Source: Lysobacterales bacterium 63-13
Lineage (GTDB): Bacteria; Pseudomonadota; Gammaproteobacteria; Xanthomonadales; Rhodanobacteraceae
Direction of reading: 5' to 3'
Assembly (NCBI GenBank): GCA_001899855.1
Contig: MKWR01000027.1
Location: 186,001 to 250,000 of the forward strand
Length of the DNA: 64,000 nt
Shown: piece after piece, positions 54,402 through 64,000 of the stretch
Position numbering within the stretch: position 1 is the first letter of the stretch
Layout of the letters: each line of letters starts with the position of its first letter
Notes under the pieces: generated by a model
Seen by the model: only the letters and a program-made list of their open reading frames with translations
What the model was told of the DNA's origin: nothing
The model's database searches: none
Program-made: the position numbers and the translations under genes

Positions 54402-56666
54402 TTATTTCAGGCTTTCACTCAGGATTCGTGGCGTGACGAAAATAAGCAGCTCCGCCTTGGTGTCGGTGCGGCCGGTCTTCTTGAACAAGTTGCCGAGGAT
54501 TGGCACGTCGCCTAGAAATGGAACCTTGGTCAGGTCGTCGCGTTTCTCGACCTCGTAGACGCCACCAAGAACGACGGTTTGGCCATTGTCTACGAGCACT
54601 GAAGTGTTGATCTCACGCTTGTCGATGATCGGCACCTGGCCACCACCGGGGTTGTCGATATAGCGATTGACCGCGTCCTTCTTGACACCAAGATTGAGGA
54701 CGACACGATCATCCGCGGTGATGGTCGGCGTGACCTTGAGTTCGAGCACGACTTCCTTGAACTGAACGGTTGCGGTTCCTGCGCCGCCACCGCCCGCGTT
54801 CTGGAAGGTGACATAAGCGACTTCCTGACCTTGCTTGATGACGGCTTCCTTCTGGTTGGCGGTGACCACGCGCGGGCTTGATACGACTTCGCCGCGGCCT
54901 TCGGTCTGTGCAGCCGAAAGCTCCAGGTCAAGCAGATAGTCTGCGCCGAGAATGGCCAGGCCAAAGCTGCCAGCGGGAGTTGCCGCAGGAAGGTTGACGT
55001 TGAGGCGATCGTTGAGGCTGGGCACGGCGATGCCGCCGCCAGTTGGCGAGGTTGCCGGGGTTGCCGGGTTGAAGACAGGCAAGCCGCGACCACCGCTGAA
55101 GCGGTTGTTGAGCGCCAGGTTGCTCATGCGGTCTGTGCCGACAGCCGTGCCGGCAGTCGAGACAACATTGCCATTGTGATCCTCGTAACCGCCGCTGATG
55201 CCGAACTTGACGCCGAGCTCACGCGCAAACGTGTCCGTGGCGATGACGATGCGCGACTCGATGAGTACTTGCTGCACCGGGCGATCGAGCACGGCGATCA
55301 ACTGGCGGATCTCGATGATCTTCTGCGGCGTGTCGCTGACCAGCAGGGTATTGGTGCGGTCATCGAAGCTGACGGTTCCGCGCTGCGACAGGAAGCCACG
55401 CTGTTGCTGTTGCCCACCTTGCTGCCCGCCGGTTGTCGTCGACCCCTGCGTGTCCTTGGTCAGCAATGCGGCGATGTCCTTGGCATTGCCGTAGCTGATC
55501 GGAATGTAGTCGGAAACCAGTTCGACCTTGTCCTCCATCTGCAGGCGCGCATCGGCAAGAGCCTGCTCCCGGGTGGCGATTTCAGCCTGCGGCGCGACCC
55601 AGATCACGTTGCCCTGCTTGCGTTGATCGAGACCCTTGGCCTGCAGCACGATATGCAGGGCCTGGTCCCATGGCACATTGATCAGGCGCAGGGTCACATT
55701 GCCCTGCACGCTGTCGGCGACAACGATGTTCAGATCGGACACATCGGCAATCAGCTGCAGCACCGAACGGGTCGGGATGTCCTGGAAGTTGAAGGTGACC
55801 CGGCTGCCGTTGAATACCGGTTCGGCATTCTTGCTGAGCTTCTCGTCCTCGCGCTTGGGCGAGATTTCCACGACATATTCATTGCCGGTTTGATAGGCGA
55901 GTTGTTCGAATGGCCCTTGTGCACTGATGTCGATGCGCACGCCGGTGCCCCGCGAACGGGTTTCGATGTACTGGACCGGCGTGGCGAAATCGAGGACATC
56001 GAGGCGCTTGGCCTGATCAGGAGGCAACTTCACGTTGAGGATGTCGAGAACGATCTTGTCGCCTTCGCGCTTCAGGTCGGCGGCGGCACCGGGGCCGGAG
56101 AAACTGACGACAATGCGGCCTTCACCGGTCTTGCCACGACGGAAATCCACATTGCTGAGCGCCACCGTTTCATTGGCGACCTGCTTGGTCGGATTCCTCG
56201 TCGCTGCCGAGGTTGCCGCGGCAGTCGATCCGGAGATATTCGCTGCAATCGAAAGGATCAACTCCTTGCCGTTGATGCGGGTTTCGTAGCTCGCCGGTCG
56301 GAACAGGTCGACGACAACGCGAGTCCTGCCTGCCGCTTCAACGGTCGAGATCCCGGCGGTTGCGCCAGCGCCGACTTCGATGCGGCGCTGGGTGATCGCA
56401 TTGCGCGTGTCGGCGAGATCCAGGGCAATGCGCGGTGGCGACTCCGTCGTGAATGCCTGCGGCGCTACGACTGCTTCGGCGAAACGCATGGTTATGTCGA
56501 CCTTGCCGCCGGGCTGCGCGGTGTAGGTGAGATCTTCCAGCACGTTTTCGGCCTGAACCGTTCCCATGAACATTAGCCCAAGCAATGCAAGCAAGCCTGC
56601 AATGCCGGCCTTGCGCATCCCTTTGGCGGGCCTGCGCCCGTGCAAGTCAGTAGCTGTCGTAATCAT
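54402..56666 (-). CDS. pilQ: Type IV pilus secretin PilQ
   Basis: A 754-residue outer membrane secretin through which the type IV pilus passes. A signal peptide (ending MGTVQA) is followed by AMIN peptidoglycan-binding regions (VLEDLTYTAQPGGKVDITM, and a second after about residue 150). The secretin N-terminal domain comes next (VTFNFQDIPTRSVLQLIAD), and then the secretin core ending in VPFLGDVPILGNLFKK and LIFVTPRIL. The ATG at 56666 has GGGGTGAG five bases upstream; an ATG at 56693 overlapping the pilP stop is the other choice. It is the last pil gene of the operon. Confidence 0.96.
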   Translation of the reverse strand: MITTATDLHGRRPAKGMRKAGIAGLLALLGLMFMGTVQAENVLEDLTYTAQPGGKVDITMRFAEAVVAPQAFTTESPPRIALDLADTRNAITQRRIEVGAGATAGISTVEAAGRTRVVVDLFRPASYETRINGKELILSIAANISGSTAAATSAATRNPTKQVANETVALSNVDFRRGKTGEGRIVVSFSGPGAAADLKREGDKIVLDILNVKLPPDQAKRLDVLDFATPVQYIETRSRGTGVRIDISAQGPFEQLAYQTGNEYVVEISPKREDEKLSKNAEPVFNGSRVTFNFQDIPTRSVLQLIADVSDLNIVVADSVQGNVTLRLINVPWDQALHIVLQAKGLDQRKQGNVIWVAPQAEIATREQALADARLQMEDKVELVSDYIPISYGNAKDIAALLTKDTQGSTTTGGQQGGQQQQRGFLSQRGTVSFDDRTNTLLVSDTPQKIIEIRQLIAVLDRPVQQVLIESRIVIATDTFARELGVKFGISGGYEDHNGNVVSTAGTAVGTDRMSNLALNNRFSGGRGLPVFNPATPATSPTGGGIAVPSLNDRLNVNLPAATPAGSFGLAILGADYLLDLELSAAQTEGRGEVVSSPRVVTANQKEAVIKQGQEVAYVTFQNAGGGGAGTATVQFKEVVLELKVTPTITADDRVVLNLGVKKDAVNRYIDNPGGGQVPIIDKREINTSVLVDNGQTVVLGGVYEVEKRDDLTKVPFLGDVPILGNLFKKTGRTDTKAELLIFVTPRILSESLK

Positions 56667-56692
56667 TTTGCTCACCCCCAACGGGTCGGTCA

Positions 56693-57235
56693 TTACTTGC
56701 TGGCATCCGCCAACGAAATCGAGGTTTGGCGCTCTACCCAGCCGCCTGTCTGATTCGGCACCAATTCGACCAGGTCAATCTGGCCCTCATTGATTGCCGT
56801 TATTCGGCCGTAATTCTGACCCACATAATTGCCCACATGAACGCGGCGGATGACCCCTTCCGGATCCTTCAACAAACCTTCTGGCGCCGTCGGCGATCCA
56901 AGCGTACCGACCATCTTCAAGCCATCGAGCGGGTAGGACTCGAGCGGTTCGCGGGTCCGGTTCTGATCCGGCCGGGGTCCGGCGCTGGCCGCTTCTTCGT
57001 CTTCCTCGCGGCTCGGCAGATCGAACGGATCGCGGTCATCCGGCGCGCGCAAGGTGTATTCGAATGTCTCGAAAGTCTTGATTGCCGGCGGCGGATCAAT
57101 TGGCGTGCCCTTCTTGGCTTTTTCCTGCTGCACCCACTTTTCAACCTCTTCCTTGCCGGACATGCAGCCGCTGAGGACGGCGAGCGTCATGAGGGTGGCA
57201 GCCAGTCGGAAAGTGATCGCGAATGGAGATTTCAT
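56693..57235 (-). CDS. pilP: Type IV pilus lipoprotein PilP
   Basis: A 180-residue lipoprotein (lipobox VLSGC, Cys24) with a charged linker and a small beta domain (LDGLKMVGTLGSP onward, then VHVGNYVGQNYGRITAI) that contacts PilQ. GGAGG lies eight bases before the ATG; one base separates it from the pilO stop. It bridges the inner-membrane PilN/PilO to the secretin. Confidence 0.95.
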   Translation of the reverse strand: MKSPFAITFRLAATLMTLAVLSGCMSGKEEVEKWVQQEKAKKGTPIDPPPAIKTFETFEYTLRAPDDRDPFDLPSREEDEEAASAGPRPDQNRTREPLESYPLDGLKMVGTLGSPTAPEGLLKDPEGVIRRVHVGNYVGQNYGRITAINEGQIDLVELVPNQTGGWVERQTSISLADASK

Positions 57236-57236
57236 A

Positions 57237-57911
57237 TCACTTTCCTCCCGTGGCTTTGGCGCCTTTTGGCGCATTTGCACTTTCGAATTCGGCGATCTCG
57301 TCACCGTCCATGTAGCGATAGGTCTTGACCGTGCCTTCCAGGGTCAGGGTTCCGGCGGCAGCACCGGCCTTGTCCGATTTGGCCGTCGACGGACGCAGGG
57401 AAACGTCATGCATGGTCAGGATCACCACGCGGGGCAGCGAAGCCACCTTGCTGATGAACGAGCCGAATTCGTGATAGGTGCCGACCATGCGCAACTGGAT
57501 CGGTTTCTCCGCATAGAAGCCCTTCATTACCTCCGGGCCCGGCTGGAACAGCTCGTTGGTGATGCCGGCACCGAGCGCCGCCTGCGAAATCTCGAGGATC
57601 AGCTTCGGCATTTCGGTCTTGCCGGGAAGCTGGTTGATCATCTGCTGCAGCTCGTCGGTCATGTCCTCGAGTTGCTTTTCATAGGCGGCAAGATTGACAA
57701 CCTGGGCCTGCTTCTTGACGAAATCGGCGCGTAGCCCGACCTCTTTCTGCTCGGCCCGTTCGAGATCTTCCTGCTGCACGCTGATCTGGAACCACCAGCC
57801 GAGGAACAGGATCACGGCGACGATCAGGAAGGCGAAGAAGCCCTTGATCGATTTCGGCCAATGGCCGACGTTGTTGCGATCCAGATTGCGTAGATCGTCG
57901 AAGAAACTCAT
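57237..57911 (-). CDS. pilO: Type IV pilus alignment protein PilO
   Basis: A 224-residue inner-membrane protein. One membrane segment (about 24-44) is followed by a periplasmic coiled-coil (QQEDLERAEQKEVGLRADF) and a ferredoxin-like domain (PIQLRMVGTYHEFGSFISKV). It pairs with PilN. It overlaps pilN by four bases. Confidence 0.95.
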   Translation of the reverse strand: MSFFDDLRNLDRNNVGHWPKSIKGFFAFLIVAVILFLGWWFQISVQQEDLERAEQKEVGLRADFVKKQAQVVNLAAYEKQLEDMTDELQQMINQLPGKTEMPKLILEISQAALGAGITNELFQPGPEVMKGFYAEKPIQLRMVGTYHEFGSFISKVASLPRVVILTMHDVSLRPSTAKSDKAGAAAGTLTLEGTVKTYRYMDGDEIAEFESANAPKGAKATGGK

Positions 57912-58635
57912 GGCTTCTTCTCCTCGGCGGGCGGCGTCTGCTCCGCAGCCGGCTTGCTGGTCAGCTTGCTTGCGGCATCGTTGAGTTGCTCGCCGAGATC
58001 GGCGGGCTTGGCGGCCGGGGATTTTTCAGCCCCACTCTCGGCAGGTGCGGCGGCCGTCGCTGCGGCGGCGGCCTCGGCCTCGGCGGTCTTCTTGGTGGTG
58101 ACCGCCAGCGAGAACACGTATGGCATCTTGGCGTCCGCGCCTGGAGCGCCTTCCTTGCTTTCGATCTTGGCCAGGTCGGCCTTGCCGAGATACGGCGAGT
58201 TCTCCAGCGCACGCATGTAGGTAGCCACCCGGGTGCTCGATTCGGCGACACCTTCAAGCGTCAACCTGTCACCGCTCTGCTTGAGCGAGGTCAAACGCGT
58301 TCCGTCGGGAATGCTCTTTGACATTTGGTCGAACAGGTGAACCATCTGCGATCGATTCGACTGCAGATCCTCGATGATTTCCTTGCGCGCAAGCAGTTGC
58401 GAGCGAACCTTCTCGAGGTTCTTGATCTTCTCGATGTCTTTTTCGAGCAGCTTGATCTGTTGTTCGAGATAGCTGTTGCGTTCGTTCTGGTTGTCGATGC
58501 GCATGCCCATCCAGTAGGACGCGCACAAGAACACGAGCACCGCCGACACGGCGGTGGCCGCGAGCATCATGTAGAACTCGCGCTCGCGCTGTTTGCGCCG
58601 CTCGGCTCGCCACGGTAATAGGTTGATTCTGGCCA

Positions 58636-58636
<1 letters not shown>
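57908..58636 (-). CDS. pilN: Type IV pilus alignment protein PilN
   Basis: A 242-residue protein. It begins MARINLLPWR, the conserved PilN peptide that binds PilM. One membrane segment (about 21-41), a coiled-coil and a periplasmic ferredoxin-like domain follow. The C-terminus is extended by about 60 residues rich in A, E and P, beyond the usual domain end. The start overlaps the pilM stop (TGATG). Confidence 0.95.
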
Positions 58637-59773
<1,137 letters not shown>

Positions 59774-59879
59774 CAGGGATCGTTGAAAAAGTCGATCCCG
59801 TCGCGAAAACTGCCCTGAATTGCCCGAATTGGTCAGACCTGGCGCCCCAAGGGTGACCCGGAAAAACCCCCAAAGCACC

Positions 59880-59885
59880 TATACT
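59880..59885 (+). promoter_or_regulatory. Probable -10 element of the PBP1a gene
   Basis: TATACT lies 30 bases before the ATG of the PBP1a gene, a five-of-six match to TATAAT. The -35 region is weak. Confidence 0.45.
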
Positions 59886-59914
59886 CTGTCGATTGCGCAA
59901 CGATCCTTCCTTGA

Positions 59915-62413
59915 ATGCCATCACAAGTCGCACCTCCCGCTCGCCTTCTGCTTCGACTCGCCCGCTACGCGCTGTACCTCGGATTCGGCGCTGCCGTGCT
60001 CGGTGGTCTCGGCCTCGGCATTGCCTACTGGTTGATCTCCCCGCGCCTGCCTTCGGCCGAATCGCTGCGCGATGTGCAGCTGCAGGTACCGCTGAAGGTA
60101 CTCTCGGCGGATGGCAAGCTGATGGCCACATTCGGCGAAACACGGCGCATCCCCATCCACATGAGCGATGTGCCTGATCGCCTCAAATATGCGGTGTTGT
60201 CGGCGGAAGACGCGGATTTCTACAGTCATTCCGGCATCGATGTCACCGGCATCCTGCGTGCGGTGTGGCTGGTCGCAACGACCGGCAGCAAGCATGTGGC
60301 CGGCGGCAGCACGATCACCCAGCAGGTTGCCAGGCAGTTCTTCCTGAGCCCGGAAGTCACCTATACGCGCAAGCTTTCCGAGATCTTCCTCGCCTTCCGC
60401 ATCGAGAATGCGCTGAGCAAGGACGAGATCCTCGAGCTTTACCTCAACAAGAGTTTCTTCGGCAATCGCGCCTACGGCATCGCTGCGGCGGCCGAGTTCT
60501 ACTACGGCAAGACCCTGGACCAGTTGACCCAGGCCGAATGCGCGATGCTGGCATCGTTGCCGAAGTTTCCGTCCACCGGCAATCCGATCAACAACATGCC
60601 GCGCGCACTGCTGCGTCGTGCCTATGTGCTTGGTCGCATGCATGACCTCGGCCATATCGACCAGGCTGCCTATGATCAGGCCATGGCCGAACAGGACCAG
60701 TCCTTCGCCCACGAGCCACCCATCGAGATCGAAGCATCCTATGTGGCGGAACTGGTTCGCCAGGAAGCAATCGAGCGCCTCGGCAACGATGCCCTCAACA
60801 ATGGCTATGTGATCCACACCACCATCGATTCCTCGGACCAGGAAGCGGCCAACCAGGCCTTGCGTGACGCGTTGATCGACTACGACACGCGCCACGGCTA
60901 TCGCGGTGCCGAAGCCCATGTGGAGATTCCCGCGGATGCGCAGCCGGCTGATTTGATCCGCCTCATCGATGGCTACCGCCCGGTGAACGGACTCGTGCCC
61001 GGTGTCGTCAGCCATGTCGATGCCGAGGTAGCCCTCGTGCAGATGGCCGACGGCCAGACTGCCGCACTCGACATCAAGGCCGTGGAATGGGCGCGGTCAT
61101 ACATTGACGACAGTCGTCGCGGCGGCACGCCCAAGCAGATTGGCGAGGTGCTCAAGCCTGGCGACATCGTGCGTGTCTTGCGCGATCAGGAGGGTGCGTG
61201 GAAGCTCGGCCAGATTCCTGCCGTGCAAGGTGCCCTGGTCGGACTGGATCCCGACGATGGCGCCATCCGCTCGATGATTGGCGGCTTCAACTTTTCGCGC
61301 AGCAAATACAACCGCGCCACCCAGTCCAGTCGTTCGGCCGGCTCCAGTTTCAAGCCGTTCATCTACTCGGCAGCCTTCGACCACGGTTTCACGCCGGCAT
61401 CCGTGATCAATGACGCGCCGCTGGTCTTTCCGGATGTCTCACGCCCGGATGGCCTGTGGACGCCTTCCAACGACGACGGCAAGTTCGACGGGCCGATTCG
61501 TCTGCGCGAGGCGCTGGTGCGCTCGAAGAACCTCGTCTCGGTGCGCCTGCTCGATGCCATCGGCGTGCACTACGCGCATGAATACGTCACCCGCTTCGGC
61601 TTCACCGCCCAGCAGGTCCCCGAGAACCTGTCGATGGCGCTCGGCACCGCGGCCGTTTCACCGCTGTCCATGGCACGCGGCTATGCGGTGATCGCCAACG
61701 GTGGATTCCTTGTCGACCCGTACCTCATTGCGACGATCGTTGATCGCGACGGCAAGTCCATCTACCACGCCAATCCCGTTCGCGCTTGCAGGGATTGCCC
61801 CGAACGCCTGCAGGAGGAGGCGCGCCTGCAGGCGGACCCGGCGAGCGCGCCGGCCACCTCGGGTTTCAGTCCGATTTCCGCGGCGCATGCGGAAACCCCG
61901 GCAGCGACGGACACCGACGCGCTGCGCCTGGCGCCACGCGTCATCGATGCGCGCAATGCCTATCTGGTCACCTCGCTGATGCGCGATGTCGTGCGCCGCG
62001 GCACCGGCTCCGGGGCCATGGTCCTCAAGCGCAACGACCTGGCCGGCAAGACCGGCACCACCAACGACTATCGTGACGCCTGGTTTTCCGGCTTCAACGC
62101 CAAGGTCGTCGCCACCGCCTGGGTGGGGTTCGATGATTTCAGCTCACTTGGCAGTCGCGAGTTCGGTTCCAAATCGGCGCTGCCGATCTGGATCGGATTC
62201 ATGCGCGCGGCGCTTGAGGGCATGGACGAACAACCGTTCGAGATGCCCCCCGGCATCACCACGGCCAGGATCGATCGCGACAGCGGCCTGCTCGCGCCGG
62301 CCGGGGATCCGGGTTCGATGATCGAGTTCTTCAAGACTGAAGACGTCAACCAGTTGGCAACGCGCCCGGACAAGCAAAGCGAAGAGCAGCGCGAAGCCTA
62401 CGACGTATTCTGA
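59915..62413 (+). CDS. mrcA: Penicillin-binding protein 1A (bifunctional)
   Basis: An 832-residue peptidoglycan synthase with one N-terminal membrane segment (about 15-40). The glycosyltransferase domain has catalytic Glu98 in EDADFY and the GGSTITQQ block. The transpeptidase domain has SSFK (Ser477, Lys480), SKN (537-539) and KTGTT (712). An OB-like insert lies between the domains. All catalytic motifs are intact. Divergent location next to pilMNOPQ is the classical xanthomonad and pseudomonad arrangement. It overlaps the next gene by one base. Confidence 0.96.
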   Translation: MPSQVAPPARLLLRLARYALYLGFGAAVLGGLGLGIAYWLISPRLPSAESLRDVQLQVPLKVLSADGKLMATFGETRRIPIHMSDVPDRLKYAVLSAEDADFYSHSGIDVTGILRAVWLVATTGSKHVAGGSTITQQVARQFFLSPEVTYTRKLSEIFLAFRIENALSKDEILELYLNKSFFGNRAYGIAAAAEFYYGKTLDQLTQAECAMLASLPKFPSTGNPINNMPRALLRRAYVLGRMHDLGHIDQAAYDQAMAEQDQSFAHEPPIEIEASYVAELVRQEAIERLGNDALNNGYVIHTTIDSSDQEAANQALRDALIDYDTRHGYRGAEAHVEIPADAQPADLIRLIDGYRPVNGLVPGVVSHVDAEVALVQMADGQTAALDIKAVEWARSYIDDSRRGGTPKQIGEVLKPGDIVRVLRDQEGAWKLGQIPAVQGALVGLDPDDGAIRSMIGGFNFSRSKYNRATQSSRSAGSSFKPFIYSAAFDHGFTPASVINDAPLVFPDVSRPDGLWTPSNDDGKFDGPIRLREALVRSKNLVSVRLLDAIGVHYAHEYVTRFGFTAQQVPENLSMALGTAAVSPLSMARGYAVIANGGFLVDPYLIATIVDRDGKSIYHANPVRACRDCPERLQEEARLQADPASAPATSGFSPISAAHAETPAATDTDALRLAPRVIDARNAYLVTSLMRDVVRRGTGSGAMVLKRNDLAGKTGTTNDYRDAWFSGFNAKVVATAWVGFDDFSSLGSREFGSKSALPIWIGFMRAALEGMDEQPFEMPPGITTARIDRDSGLLAPAGDPGSMIEFFKTEDVNQLATRPDKQSEEQREAYDVF

Positions 62414-63018
62414 TGCGATCGAAATCCCGCGACGACGCCACGCAGACGCGTCGCCGCATTGCGGTCGAGGCGGCGCGGCTGATTGCCGAACACGGCATGC
62501 GCGATTTTCACGCGGCGAAGCTCAAGGCGGCACAGCGCCTCGGCCTTGGCGAAACGGCACCGCTGCCGCGCAATGCGGAAATCGAGGAAGCCCTGCGCGA
62601 ACATCAGCGCCTGTTCCAGAGCCAGTCACAGCCGGCGCAACTTCGCCAATTGCGCGAAGCCGCGATCGAGGCCATGCGCTTCTTCGCACGCTTCGAGCCA
62701 CGCCTGGTCGGCGCCGTACTCGAAGGCACGGCGGATGCCGTGTCGGCAGTCTGCCTGCATCTGTTTCACGACAACTTCGGCGAAGTGATCGACTTTCTCG
62801 ATGAGCACGGCATCCCCTTCGAACAGCAGGATCGGGAGTTCCGTTTCTCCGCTGGGTTGCGCGAAGCATTCCCGGCACTGCTGTTTTCCGCGGCGGAAAC
62901 ACGCATCGACCTGAGCGTCTTTCCACTCGACGGCCTGCGTCGGGCACCCCTTGACCGCAACAGCGAGCGGCCCATGCGTCGCGCCACGCTCGAAACCGTT
63001 CTCGCCCTGCTCGACTGA
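62413..63018 (+). CDS. Uncharacterised protein coupled to PBP1a
   Basis: A 201-residue, largely helical, acidic/arginine-rich soluble protein. The N-terminus (RRRIAVEAARLIAEHGMRDF) looks somewhat like the first helices of TetR regulators, but the rest does not follow a recognisable TetR ligand domain. It starts in the PBP1a stop codon (TGATG), so it is translated with it. I do not recognise the family. A role related to peptidoglycan synthesis is possible only from the overlap. Confidence 0.75.
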   Translation: MRSKSRDDATQTRRRIAVEAARLIAEHGMRDFHAAKLKAAQRLGLGETAPLPRNAEIEEALREHQRLFQSQSQPAQLRQLREAAIEAMRFFARFEPRLVGAVLEGTADAVSAVCLHLFHDNFGEVIDFLDEHGIPFEQQDREFRFSAGLREAFPALLFSAAETRIDLSVFPLDGLRRAPLDRNSERPMRRATLETVLALLD

Positions 63019-63083
63019 GCCTGCATGCCGGCAAGCTCGTCGAGGTGTTGGCAACGCGTCGTCGTGGCGTGGTTGATCCGCGC

Positions 63084-64000
63084 TCAGCGCTTGCCGACGT
63101 CGACGTAGTCGCGCTGCACGGAGCCGGTGTAGACCTGGCGCGGACGCCCGATCTTGGCATCCGGCGTGACCTGCTGCTCGAGCCAGTGCGCAACCCAGCC
63201 GGCCGTACGCGCGATCGCGAACATCACCGTGAACATCTCGGTGGGGATGCGCAACGCCTTGTAGATGATGCCGGAATAGAAGTCGACATTCGGATACAGC
63301 TTGCGCTCGACGAAATAGGAGTCCTTCAGCGCGACCTCTTCGAGTGCCATGGCGACATCGAGCAGTGGATCCTTGATGTTCAGATCGGCAAGCACCTTGT
63401 GCGTCATCTCGCGGATGATCGTCGCACGCGGATCGAAATTCTTGTAGACGCGATGACCAAAGCCCATCAGGCGGAAGCCCGAATCCTTGTCCTTGGCCTT
63501 GGCCACGGCCGAGGCGACGTTCTTCGCGTCACCAATGTCGGTCAGCATCGACAGCACGGCTTCGTTGGCGCCGCCATGCGCCGGTCCCCACAAGGCGGCA
63601 ATGCCGGCAGCGATGCAGGCGTACGGATTGGCACCCGTCGAGCCGACCAGGCGCACAGTCGAGGTCGATGCATTCTGCTCGTGATCGGCATGCAGGATGA
63701 ACAGCAGGTCCAGCGCCTTGGCCACGGTCGGATTCAGCTCCAGCGGCTCGCTCGGCACCTCGAACATCATGTGCAGGAATCGCGTGACGTATTCGAGGTT
63801 GTTGCGCGGATAGCGCACCGGCCAGCCCACCGAGAAACGGTAGGCAGCGGCAGCGATGGTCGGCACTTTGGCGATCAGGCGGATCGCGGCCAGACGGCGC
63901 TGCTCCGGATCATCCATGTCGAGGTTGTCGTGATAGAACGCCGACAGTGACGCCACCGACGCGCACAGCATCGCCATCGGATGCGCGTCATAGCGGAAAC
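63084..64000 (-). CDS. gltA: Citrate synthase (5' end beyond window)
   Basis: The C-terminal 305 codons of citrate synthase, the entry enzyme of the TCA cycle. The catalytic residues are present: His in AHGGANE, His in GFGHRVYK, and Asp in [24 protein letters not shown] is also typical of the hexameric, NADH-regulated gammaproteobacterial type. The open frame continues off the right edge, so the start and the first part are missing. Confidence 0.96.
   Translation of the reverse strand, partial: FRYDAHPMAMLCASVASLSAFYHDNLDMDDPEQRRLAAIRLIAKVPTIAAAAYRFSVGWPVRYPRNNLEYVTRFLHMMFEVPSEPLELNPTVAKALDLLFILHADHEQNASTSTVRLVGSTGANPYACIAAGIAALWGPAHGGANEAVLSMLTDIGDAKNVASAVAKAKDKDSGFRLMGFGHRVYKNFDPRATIIREMTHKVLADLNIKDPLLDVAMALEEVALKDSYFVERKLYPNVDFYSGIIYKALRIPTEMFTVMFAIARTAGWVAHWLEQQVTPDAKIGRPRQVYTGSVQRDYVDVGKR

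Noticed and set aside
55176-56576. Plus-strand open frame opposite pilQ
   Set aside because: pilQ is certain from its secretin motifs; this is a shadow.

Overview
The window is GC-rich chromosomal DNA of a gammaproteobacterium, most likely of the order Xanthomonadales (Lysobacterales). The evidence is a divergent ponA-pilMNOPQ locus, a Pha/Mrp-type antiporter operon with fused A and B subunits, a MoxR-Bat operon, and housekeeping genes (gapA, transketolase, citrate synthase, dusA) of proteobacterial type. No rRNA, tRNA, CRISPR array, phage, integrase or transposase gene is visible. Most of the window is ordinary core genome with some accessory secreted and surface proteins.

Layout. 1-4700: the 5' part of an HlyD-type efflux adaptor behind a near-perfect sigma-54 promoter with palindromic upstream sites, divergent from a transmembrane Ser/Thr kinase and its overlapping secreted partner. 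4780-7970: FadL-type outer membrane protein, dusA and an NnrU-family protein. 8200-10400: two tandem paralogues of a small periplasmic cysteine-pair protein, each followed by a terminator, with a 145-bp duplicated non-coding element between them. 10400-12540: an arsR-arsC-acr3 arsenic operon with operator-like site and terminator. 12546-19553: glycerophosphodiesterase, an M14 peptidase, an HlyD/ATPase/permease exporter, a GIY-YIG protein and a TonB-like protein. 19565-24533: a GGDEF-EAL protein, then a small secreted protein translationally coupled to a collagen-like protein built on an exact 135-bp repeat. 24928-28459: small membrane and stress proteins. 28753-37125: gapA, an MBL hydrolase coupled to an S1/P1 nuclease, ferredoxin-NADP reductase, transketolase, a beta-barrel protein and a DAACS symporter.

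37317-43261 is a tightly overlapping mrpAB-C-D-E-F-G cation/proton antiporter operon in which mrpD carries a frameshift. 43526-50643 is a moxR-DUF58-DUF4381-batA-batBC-batD operon. 50770-54321 holds a cyclic-nucleotide-binding EAL protein and a large Ig-like lipoprotein lying just behind pilQ. 54402-59694 is pilMNOPQ for type IV pilus alignment and secretin, with a good sigma-70 promoter. Divergent from it are PBP1a and a coupled uncharacterised gene. The window ends inside gltA.

Nothing here is a proven new system. The items most worth checking are the sigma-54-controlled exporter promoter, the kinase and secreted-partner pair, the duplicated element at 9031-9428, the coupled small protein and collagen-like gene, the broken mrpD, and the BatB-type protein with an altered metal-binding motif.
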